Below the pieces are notes generated by a model. It was not told the DNA's origin. It made no database searches and saw only the letters and a list, made by a program, of their open reading frames with translations. Positions 7,401 through 11,972 of a DNA stretch of 11,972 bases are shown here, one piece after another. Source of the DNA: an uncultured bacterium (GTDB lineage: Bacteria; Planctomycetota; Uabimicrobiia; Uabimicrobiales; JABWCH01). Made by a program: the position numbers and the translations under genes. The DNA is taken from NCBI GenBank assembly GCA_938003875.1, contig CALKWO010000289.1, forward strand, positions 1 through 11,972, read 5' to 3'. Position 1 is the stretch's first letter. Every line of letters starts with the position of its first letter.

Positions 7401-7440
7401 GGGGCGTTGCCCATGTCTATTATATTCGCCCTTTCAGGGC
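7401..7440. repeat. Two-hairpin GC-rich element (GGGC-GTT-GCCC / GCCCT-TTC-AGGGC)
   Basis: Within AT-rich surroundings, GGGC-GTT-GCCC (7402-7412) and GCCCT-TTC-AGGGC (7428-7440) form two short perfect hairpins separated by about 15 nt of AT-rich sequence. The outer parts can also cross-pair (GGGCG 7402-7406 with CGCCC 7427-7431; GCCC 7409-7412 with GGGC 7437-7440), giving an alternative fold. The layout resembles short dispersed REP-like elements of the GGGCGTTGCCC...CGCCCTTTCAGGGC kind that I recall from other genomes; that resemblance is from memory. It lies about 60 bp upstream of the LamG start. Confidence 0.6.
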
Positions 7441-7514
7441 TAAGATTTGGAATATAGATTAAAGTGTATCACTAAAACTATAATTTCCTATACAAATAAT
7501 TAAAGCTGTGCAGG

Positions 7515-7548
7515 CTAAGCAGTGCTATGATAATAGCATCTGCTTTAG
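7515..7548. repeat. Strong imperfect hairpin in the divergent intergenic region
   Basis: CTAAGCAG (7515-7522) pairs with CTGCTTTAG (7540-7548) with one bulged base, and GCTAT (7524-7528) pairs with ATAGC (7533-7537) around a GATA loop, with a small internal bulge between the two stems. About 13 base pairs form in total. No T-run follows on either strand, so it is not an obvious terminator. It could be part of a small RNA or a remnant of a repeat. Confidence 0.5.
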
Positions 7549-7790
7549 AATGCGGTAAAGACAAAATTTTATATTGTAGATTGTTTTATATTATAAATTA
7601 CATCAAGACAGTAGTCAACAAGCAAATTTTGTGAAATATATTGTATAAGCTTTTCAAAAATCCAATCTTATGGAGTGCATACTATTTGTAAAAAACTACA
7701 ATAATAAAATATTTACTTTTTTTTAGCTTTTGATAAAATGATATGAGTGTCCCAAAAAGCATAACAATATCTGTCTTTTAGGTAAGTAGT

Positions 7791-8225
7791 ATGCAAACAA
7801 AATGTCCTGGGTGTGAAAAAATTTTGCGCCTTCCTGACAATGCAGGGGGCAAACGGATTAAGTGTCCTGCTTGTAATCATGCTTTTGTTATTCCCTTAGA
7901 GAATCAAGAAAGGGAAGAAGATAGCCACAATGCTACCATTTCATCTTCAGGTAAAGACTACAGCTCTCTTCTGCAATGCATTGCTTCTGCCAAATCAGAC
8001 GTTGATCGCTCTTTGAAAGATAGAGATGAGGCTATGGAGCTGGTAGATAGTTTTTTCCAAATGTTTCTTGAGCGTGCAGAAAATCAGGAAATATCTACTG
8101 AGCAGCAAGAAGAATATCGTGAGATCGCACAAAAAATTTTTGAATTACAGAAAAAATTTCCTTTACTTTCTGGTGTTAGAGATGTATTAATTCAATGCGA
8201 AACAACCTTCCAAAGTTTTGCATAG
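7791..8225 (+). CDS. Small zinc-ribbon protein with helical C-terminal domain
   Basis: This is a 144-residue protein. The N-terminus is a two-CxxC zinc ribbon (C5/C8 and C25/C28; MQTKCPGCEKILRLP then KRIKCPACNHAFVIP) of the kind common at the start of planctomycete proteins. An acidic, Ser-rich linker (about 36-57) follows, then an all-helical region (about 58-144, with DVDRSLKDRDEAMELVDSFF and a QKIFELQKKFPLLS segment) that I do not recognise. It is cytoplasmic, with no signal peptide or membrane helix. The ribbon fits nucleic-acid or protein binding; no function can be assigned. It opens the plus-strand cluster: the repeat-peptide gene starts 28 bp after its stop, so the two may be co-transcribed. 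The SD is weak (AGGTAAG about 4 nt upstream). Confidence 0.75.
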   Translation: MQTKCPGCEKILRLPDNAGGKRIKCPACNHAFVIPLENQEREEDSHNATISSSGKDYSSLLQCIASAKSDVDRSLKDRDEAMELVDSFFQMFLERAENQEISTEQQEEYREIAQKIFELQKKFPLLSGVRDVLIQCETTFQSFA

Positions 8226-8253
8226 TCATTTTTCTCTTGAGAAAGGTTTATTT

Positions 8254-8502
8254 ATGAGAAAGTGCTTTGTCGTAGCCGTTATTGCTTGTGTTTTACTTTG
8301 TTCCTGTATAAGATGCATTAAAGCATATCCCAAATTGGAAGACTATTCGTCTTTATCTGTACACCCTAAACTAGAAGACTATTCCCAAATTTCTGTTTAT
8401 CCTAAAACAGAAGACTATTCAGGCATAGATGTCTATCCTAAAGTAGAGGACTATTCCAACATTTCCATCTATCCTAAAATTGAAAATTGTCCTAGAAATT
8501 AG
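8254..8502 (+). CDS. Exported small protein made of 12-residue tandem repeats, possible lipoprotein
   Basis: This 82-residue protein starts at the ATG at 8254, which has GAAAGG 7 nt upstream. An in-frame ATG at 8218 overlaps the preceding gene and would put charged residues before the signal sequence. Residues 1-24 form an export signal (RK, then a hydrophobic core). It is either cleaved after CIKA by signal peptidase I, or lipidated at one of the cysteines of LLCSC, which roughly fits a lipobox. Everything after is repeat: YPKLEDYSSLSV, HPKLEDYSQISV, YPKTEDYSGIDV, YPKVEDYSNISI and a terminal YPKIENCPRN. The consensus is (Y/H)PKxEDYSxIxV. I know of no family with this repeat. It could be a surface or matrix polymer, a short beta-repeat fold, or a precursor of several similar peptides. 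No processing enzyme is adjacent. Confidence 0.7.
   Translation: MRKCFVVAVIACVLLCSCIRCIKAYPKLEDYSSLSVHPKLEDYSQISVYPKTEDYSGIDVYPKVEDYSNISIYPKIENCPRN
8326..8499 (+). repeat. Coding tandem repeat, 36-bp unit, about 4.8 copies
   Basis: Units begin at 8326, 8362, 8398, 8434 and 8470, the last truncated at 30 bp before the stop. Codons for the invariant residues differ between units (for example gaa/gag for Glu and tcg/tcc/tca for Ser), so the unit is maintained as protein rather than by recent DNA duplication. Confidence 0.9.
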
Positions 8503-8518
8503 GAGTGTTTACTAACCG

Positions 8519-8539
8519 TTGCGGATGTGTAATCCGTAG
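8519..8539 (+). repeat. Hairpin just after the repeat-peptide gene
   Basis: CGGAT (8522-8526) and ATCCG (8532-8536) pair around a GTGTA loop, extendable by three U-A/G-U pairs to an 8-bp stem. It lies 17 nt after the TAG. No T-run follows, so it is a 3'-end stabilising or partial terminator hairpin at most. Confidence 0.4.
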
Positions 8540-8562
8540 CTCAAGAAATAAGAAGAAATTTC

Positions 8563-8612
8563 ATGGCAAAGATGCAGAAATCGTAATTGTCTTTTTTGAG
8601 TATCTTTGCCAT
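8563..8612. repeat. Perfect 11-bp inverted repeat upstream of the acidic-protein gene
   Basis: ATGGCAAAGAT (8563-8573) and ATCTTTGCCAT (8602-8612) are perfectly complementary with 28 nt between them. The right arm ends 35 nt before the start of the next gene. The sequence after it is A-rich, not T-rich, arguing against a terminator for plus transcripts. A leader hairpin or a two-site operator is possible. Confidence 0.55.
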
Positions 8613-8647
8613 AAAAATCTTCAAAATGAGATTGACTAGGATTTTTT

Positions 8648-9118
8648 ATGTCAGTTTTCTTAAGCCTTGATCTGGTAAATAATTTAGATATTCATGTTTC
8701 TCAGATGACAGGGTTTCTCAAAGACTCCAGATATGATTATTTGATGGAAGAGTATGAGATTGACTCTACTCAATGTTTGTTGTGGTGGGAAATTTCTCAA
8801 TTGCTTGGTGAAATTCTTCAAAGTAATGATGCTGAAGAGATAACCTTCGAGGAAGCCGATTTTGGGTTGGAAATTAAAAGAATCCTTGCTACAAAAGCCA
8901 AAAAGTTTATGTATACAATACAACTTTTAGAGCAAAATGATGTTCTTCATGATAATCTGAAAACAGGAAAGAGCATCAAAGAAGCTATAGAAGATATAGA
9001 AGCGATCTATCAAAGTATAGAAAAAGACTTGAATAAAGTCCTATCCAACCAAAAACAAATTCAAGAAATGGTCGAAGAAGATTATGAGATTGAAGAAATA
9101 GAGGATGATGAAAATTGA
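8648..9118 (+). CDS. Acidic helical hypothetical protein
   Basis: This 156-residue protein is unlike any family I recognise. It is predicted mostly helical and strongly acidic, especially at the C-terminus (VEEDYEIEEIEDDEN). A distinctive CLLWWEISQLLGEIL helix lies at about 43-57, and helices at about 105-142 (SIKEAIEDIEAIYQSIEKDLNKVL) look like a coiled coil. It has no signal peptide, membrane segment, Cys/His metal site or nucleotide motif. It is presumably cytoplasmic; the profile would fit a small protein-binding or chaperone-like factor, but this is speculation. An AGGA about 7 nt upstream of the ATG supports the start. The gene is bracketed by two perfect long-loop inverted repeats (8563-8612 and 9130-9175). 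It shares direction and small size with the two genes before it but is 145 bp from the nearest. Confidence 0.65.
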   Translation: MSVFLSLDLVNNLDIHVSQMTGFLKDSRYDYLMEEYEIDSTQCLLWWEISQLLGEILQSNDAEEITFEEADFGLEIKRILATKAKKFMYTIQLLEQNDVLHDNLKTGKSIKEAIEDIEAIYQSIEKDLNKVLSNQKQIQEMVEEDYEIEEIEDDEN

Positions 9119-9129
9119 GTAAAAAGAAA

Positions 9130-9175
9130 AGAGTATCTGAAAACTCTGACTCCCCTGATTACCCGCAGATACTCT
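9130..9175 (+). repeat. Perfect 10-bp inverted repeat after the acidic-protein gene
   Basis: AGAGTATCTG (9130-9139) pairs perfectly with CAGATACTCT (9166-9175) across a 26-nt loop, beginning 11 nt after the stop. It is followed by ctgaaaatattt rather than a T-run. It could help terminate or protect the 3' end of the transcript, but is not a canonical intrinsic terminator. Confidence 0.5.
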
Positions 9176-9259
9176 CTGAAAATATTTATGCAAAATATGT
9201 ACCATAGAGAAAAATATTTTTATAAAGAGTTATAGTGCTTTTTGGCTTATCTTCTTTAG

Positions 9260-9313
9260 GTTACTCAATTCTAAAAGCGTTACCTTTCTTGTAAAATCGT
9301 TACAATTTGTAAC
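9260..9313 (+). promoter_or_regulatory. Operator-like GTTAC array and palindrome upstream of the P-loop ATPase gene
   Basis: GTTAC occurs at 9260-9264, 9279-9283 and 9299-9303, at steps of 19 and 20 bp (close to two helical turns). The last copy begins a perfect 7-1-7 palindrome, GTTACAA-T-TTGTAAC (9299-9313). A further TTGTAA (9289-9294) makes a second inverted pair with TTACAA (9300-9305). The promoter-like TAAAAT (9292-9297) and TACAAT (9301-9306) hexamers fall inside the array, so a bound dimeric regulator could block transcription. The regulator is not identifiable here. Confidence 0.45.
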
Positions 9314-9333
9314 AAGGAATGGATTTTCGAAAA

Positions 9334-10044
9334 ATGAATGATTTCTATGCTCCTGCCCATAAAGTGCTTTTGTTTACAGGAAATTTTGGTAGTGGCAAAA
9401 GCGAAGTGGCTGTAAATTATGCTTTATCTTTGAATGAGAGACATCCCCAAACCACAATCATAGACCTTGACATTATCAAACCTTATTTTCGTTGCAGAGA
9501 GGCTACAGAACTTTTACGAAGAAGAGGTGTAAGAGTTGTAATTCCTGAAGGAGAAAGACGTTATGCTGATCTGCCTATACTTGTCCCTGAGATCAAAGGA
9601 TTGATACAAAGTCCTCCTGGGTATACTCTGCTCGATGTAGGAGGCGAAGATACAGGAGCAAGAGTTCTTTCCTACTTCCAGGAAGCTTTCCAGGTATTAA
9701 AAGAATATGAACTTTTTTTAGTGGTCAATCGAAATCGTCCTTTTACAGGGGATCTGGACGGTGTTCTAAAAATGCTAGGCATGATAGAAAAGGCCTCAGG
9801 GCTAAAAGTCACTCATCTGGTTTCTAACAACCATCTTTTAGAAGAAACAGATTGGGAAACAGTGCTTTCTGGGTATGAATTGACAAAAGCGGCTTCAGAA
9901 AAGACAGGCATTCCTATTTTTTTCGTAGGAGTCCCAGACCATCTCATGGAAAAAGCACAAAAAGAAATTCATGGCACACCTCTTCTTTCCATACGCCGAA
10001 TTTTATTACCGCCTCATTTATTACACAAAAAACCTGTAGAGTAA
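9334..10044 (+). CDS. MinD/ParA-like P-loop ATPase (GNxGSGKxE family)
   Basis: This is a 236-residue cytoplasmic P-loop NTPase of the SIMIBI (MinD/ParA/ArsA-like) type. Walker A is GNFGSGKSE (16-24). IDLDIIKPYFRCRE (43-56) supplies the switch I-like segment, LLDVGGEDTGAR (99-110) the Walker B-like strand, and LVVNRNRPFTGD (129-140) and HLVSNNH (161-167) the base-contacting part. I recall close relatives encoded beside 2-oxoacid:ferredoxin oxidoreductase genes, where their role is undefined; none is present here. Another ATG at 9319 is in frame but abuts AAGGA with no spacing and leaves little room after the palindrome at 9299-9313, so 9334 is preferred without certainty. It is 26 bp upstream of the phosphoglycerate mutase gene and probably in its operon. 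ATP binding is well supported; the cellular role is unknown. Confidence 0.83.
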   Translation: MNDFYAPAHKVLLFTGNFGSGKSEVAVNYALSLNERHPQTTIIDLDIIKPYFRCREATELLRRRGVRVVIPEGERRYADLPILVPEIKGLIQSPPGYTLLDVGGEDTGARVLSYFQEAFQVLKEYELFLVVNRNRPFTGDLDGVLKMLGMIEKASGLKVTHLVSNNHLLEETDWETVLSGYELTKAASEKTGIPIFFVGVPDHLMEKAQKEIHGTPLLSIRRILLPPHLLHKKPVE

Positions 10045-10070
10045 ATTTTTTCAGAAAGGTTTACTATAGC

Positions 10071-11765
10071 ATGAACCAATGTTTAAATAAATCAAAGTAT
10101 TTTTCTGGCAGGCCAGGGCCTGTTGTTCTAGTGATTTTGGATGGAGTTGGAATAGGAAAAAAAGATAAAGGAGATGCCTTTCATCTTGCTGAACCTAAAA
10201 ATCTCTTGCAGTGGATGAAAGAAAGCCAGGAGAAAGGGCTGTATACAGAACTCAAGGCACATGGTACTTCTGTCGGCCTTCCCGATGATGGAGATATGGG
10301 CAATAGCGAAGTAGGACACAATGCTATTGGCTCAGGCCAGATATATAACCAGGGAGCAAAGCTAGTCAATGAATCTTTAGAAAAAGGATGGGCTTTTGCC
10401 TCCAAAACATGGAAAGAATTGGTAGGAAAAGCAGCCAAAAACAACAACACAGTGCATTTTCTAGGACTTCTTTCTGATGGCAATATTCATTCTCATATAA
10501 ATCAGTTGTTTCAATTGCTAGATGGCGTAGTCAAAGAAGGTGTAAAAAAAATACGCATCCACGCGCTACTTGATGGGAGAGATGTTCTTTCCCTGTCTGC
10601 TCTGGAGTATGTAGAAAAGCTGGAAAATAAGCTATCTTCTTTACAGAGCCAGATGCCAGGGCTGGATGCCAAGATCGCTTCTGGTGGTGGGCGAATGTAT
10701 GTAACCATGGATCGCTATGGTTCTGACTGGGGCATGGTAAAACGCGGCTGGAATGCCCATGTCTATGGAAGGCTCAATGCAGAAGAATTGAAAGGAATTT
10801 CAGAAAAATATCCTGGTTATTTCCGATCTGTCCAAGAGGCAATTGAAACCTCCCGAAGGGTATGCGATAAACCCAAAAATGAAGACCAGTACAATCCTCC
10901 CTTTGTCATTGTAGATGAAAAAGGCTTACCTGTGGGCAAGATGGAAGACAATGATCTTGTCATCAATTTCAATTTCCGTGGCGACCGTGCTATACAAATT
11001 TCTCAGGCATTTACACAAAAAGATTTTCCCCACTTCGACCGAGGAGAATTCCCCAAAGTAGAATATGCTGGACTCCTGGAATACGATACAGAGGCTCATA
11101 TTCCGCCTAAATATCTGGTGCCTCCTCCTGATATCCAGAATGTATCGGCACAATTCCTCTGCGCTTCTAAAATTCCTTCTTATGCTATTGCAGAAACCCA
11201 TAAATACGGGCATGTTACCTATTTCTGGAATGGAAATAAAAGTGGGTATGTCAACAAAGATTATGAAAAATATGAAGAGGTAGTCTCTGATCCAAACGAA
11301 ACTATCGAAAGCCGTCCTGAAATGAAGGCCAAGGAAGTTACAGAAAAGCTGATGCTAGCTCTCCAATCTCAAAAATATCGCTTTTTACGCGTAAACTATG
11401 CCAATGGCGATATGGTTGGACACACAGGCAATATCCAATCTTGCATTCAGGCCATGAAGACTTTAGATAGCCTTCTTCCCCAGATTGTAGAAGAAACCTA
11501 TCGACAAAAAGGGATTGTAATCTTTTGTGCAGATCATGGAAATGTTGAAGAAAAATTAGATAAGAACGACAAAAAGAAAACAAGCCACACCCTCAATCCT
11601 ATTCCTTTTTTCATTCTGGATAGTTGCTATCAAGGAGAATATACAATAGACAAAAGCCTTGTAAAACCAGGAATTGCCAACATTACAGCATCCTTTATCC
11701 ATCTTTTAGGCTATGAACCACCAAGCGACTACCAAAAGAGCCTGATTCAGTTCAAGACCAACTAG
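10071..11765 (+). CDS. gpmI: 2,3-bisphosphoglycerate-independent phosphoglycerate mutase (long form)
   Basis: This 564-residue enzyme interconverts 3- and 2-phosphoglycerate in glycolysis and gluconeogenesis through a phosphoserine intermediate with two Mn ions. The alkaline-phosphatase-like core and inserted phosphotransfer domain are complete: metal Asp24 (LVILDGVGIG), nucleophile Ser79 (MGNSEVGHNA), H140 in SDGNIHSH, LLDGRD (167-171), R208 and R215 in GGGRMYVTMDRY, NFRGDR (301-306), K379 (HKYGHVTYFWNG), D447/H451 (ANGDMVGH), D488/H489 (ADHGN) and H506 (SHTLNPIPF). At 564 residues it exceeds the usual ~510 of typical bacterial enzymes. The segment YNPPFVIVDEKGLPVG (274-289) resembles the long plant/spirochete form. 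The gene is 26 bp after the P-loop ATPase gene, with AGAAAGG 11 nt before its ATG. Nothing suggests inactivation. Confidence 0.97.
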   Translation: MNQCLNKSKYFSGRPGPVVLVILDGVGIGKKDKGDAFHLAEPKNLLQWMKESQEKGLYTELKAHGTSVGLPDDGDMGNSEVGHNAIGSGQIYNQGAKLVNESLEKGWAFASKTWKELVGKAAKNNNTVHFLGLLSDGNIHSHINQLFQLLDGVVKEGVKKIRIHALLDGRDVLSLSALEYVEKLENKLSSLQSQMPGLDAKIASGGGRMYVTMDRYGSDWGMVKRGWNAHVYGRLNAEELKGISEKYPGYFRSVQEAIETSRRVCDKPKNEDQYNPPFVIVDEKGLPVGKMEDNDLVINFNFRGDRAIQISQAFTQKDFPHFDRGEFPKVEYAGLLEYDTEAHIPPKYLVPPPDIQNVSAQFLCASKIPSYAIAETHKYGHVTYFWNGNKSGYVNKDYEKYEEVVSDPNETIESRPEMKAKEVTEKLMLALQSQKYRFLRVNYANGDMVGHTGNIQSCIQAMKTLDSLLPQIVEETYRQKGIVIFCADHGNVEEKLDKNDKKKTSHTLNPIPFFILDSCYQGEYTIDKSLVKPGIANITASFIHLLGYEPPSDYQKSLIQFKTN

Positions 11766-11803
11766 AGATTCACAAATCAAAATAAGTCATTGAAGGGAAT
11801 GAT

Positions 11804-11884
11804 TTGTAGCCGCAGGGTTGCGCCGAAAATGACCACCTATTCGGAAAAGACGACCTTCAGCGCAATCCCTGCGTCTTTTGTCGA
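11804..11884. repeat. Dispersed palindromic element, copy 2 (right end diverged)
   Basis: The copy begins TTGTAGCCGCAGGG (11804-11817) and continues TTGCGCCGAAAA to 11829. After about 28 bp of different sequence it resumes with CAGCGCAATCCCTG (11858-11871) and a TCTTTTGTCGA tract (11874-11884). Arms 11813-11823 and 11860-11871 pair with one bulge. Similarity to copy 1 (5657-5760) stops near 11884, and the outer GGCTACAA end is not found. It starts 38 bp past the gpmI stop, in the same sense as that gene. Confidence 0.8.
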
Positions 11885-11925
11885 TAGAGACTAACGGAAT
11901 CGAACCTTTTTAAGTGACTGAATTA

Positions 11926-11940
11926 GCCTCCTTCGGAGGC
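11926..11940 (+). terminator. GCCTCC-TTC-GGAGGC hairpin, possible weak terminator
   Basis: A perfect 6-bp GC stem, GCCTCC (11926-11931) and GGAGGC (11935-11940), with a 3-nt loop is followed by aatctttccc, which has few T residues. It could end the gpmI transcript about 160 nt past the stop, or belong to another repeat running out of the window. Confidence 0.35.
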
Positions 11941-11972
11941 AATCTTTCCCGTGCGTAAGCTGTAATCTTATC

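Larger units (their letters stand above)
7340..7790. other. 451-bp AT-rich divergent intergenic region
   Basis: The region separates the minus-strand LamG pair from the plus-strand small-gene cluster and must hold both promoters. No ORF is convincing. Near the left edge is the AAAGGAG SD of the LamG gene (7351-7345). Upstream of the plus genes, TTTACT (7712-7717) and TAAAAT (7734-7739), 16 bp apart, are a weak promoter candidate for the zinc-ribbon gene. Two hairpin elements (7401-7440 and 7515-7548) are listed separately. The rest (about 7550-7710) is simple AT-rich sequence in which I see nothing definite. Confidence 0.6.

Noticed and set aside
8218..8253. Earlier ATG for the repeat-peptide gene
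   Set aside because: It overlaps the preceding gene and lacks an SD; the ATG at 8254 has GAAAGG at good spacing and begins directly with a signal peptide.
8326..8499. 36-bp regular repeat resembling a CRISPR array
   Set aside because: The units are contiguous with no spacers, in frame, and conserved at the protein level. It is a coding tandem repeat.
10181..10708. Antisense open frames within gpmI
   Set aside because: They are shadows of a fully recognisable enzyme gene, with no SD or recognisable domain; the same applies to the antisense frames inside the other large genes.
11894..11908. Minus-strand GGTTCGATTCC resembling the T-arm of a tRNA or tmRNA
   Set aside because: The T-stem has a mismatch, and no acceptor stem, D-arm or convincing anticodon arm can be built around it. 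The left flank belongs to the palindromic repeat copy.

Overview
The window is an AT-rich bacterial chromosome segment of planctomycete-like character. Three things suggest this: a short zinc-ribbon protein of the planctomycete 'CPxCxxxLRLPxxAxGKRxKCPxC' style, a pair of secreted jelly-roll proteins with PEP-CTERM-type C-termini, and a large SpoIIE-type phosphatase paired with a kinase-like protein. I cannot name the genus from sequence alone. No tRNA, rRNA, CRISPR array, insertion sequence or phage gene is visible.

Layout. Everything from the left edge to about 7.34 kb reads on the minus strand. In transcription order this is two translationally coupled LamG/PEP-CTERM proteins (7339-5796), a SIRT4-like sirtuin (5582-4779), and a three-gene operon (4633-53). 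The operon encodes a SpoIIE-family phosphatase with a large novel N-terminal region, a zinc-ribbon protein whose first half looks like a catalytically dead protein kinase, and a small membrane-anchored TPR protein. A 451-bp AT-rich divergent intergenic region (7340-7790) holds two different hairpin elements. From 7791 rightwards everything reads on the plus strand: three small poorly characterised genes (zinc ribbon plus helices, an exported 12-residue tandem-repeat peptide, an acidic helical protein), then an orphan MinD-like P-loop ATPase and a long-form cofactor-independent phosphoglycerate mutase.

How the genes work together. The clearest functional unit is the 4633-53 operon, with an 8-bp ATG/TGA overlap and a 2-bp gap at its junctions. 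I infer a signalling complex: a phosphatase-fold protein (one expected metal ligand, Asp, is Asn), a pseudokinase/zinc-ribbon scaffold and a membrane TPR anchor. I do not recognise this combination as a described system. The second lead is the 82-residue exported protein, which is almost entirely a (Y/H)PKxEDYSxIxV repeat kept at protein level while its codons drift.

Repeats. A ~100-bp palindromic element with ends TTGTAGCC(GC)AGG occurs twice (5657-5760 and 11804-11884), each time 36-40 bp past a stop codon. It has conserved stem arms and a diverged core, as expected of a REP- or MITE-like family. Several other perfect inverted repeats and an operator-like GTTAC array lie between the plus-strand genes.
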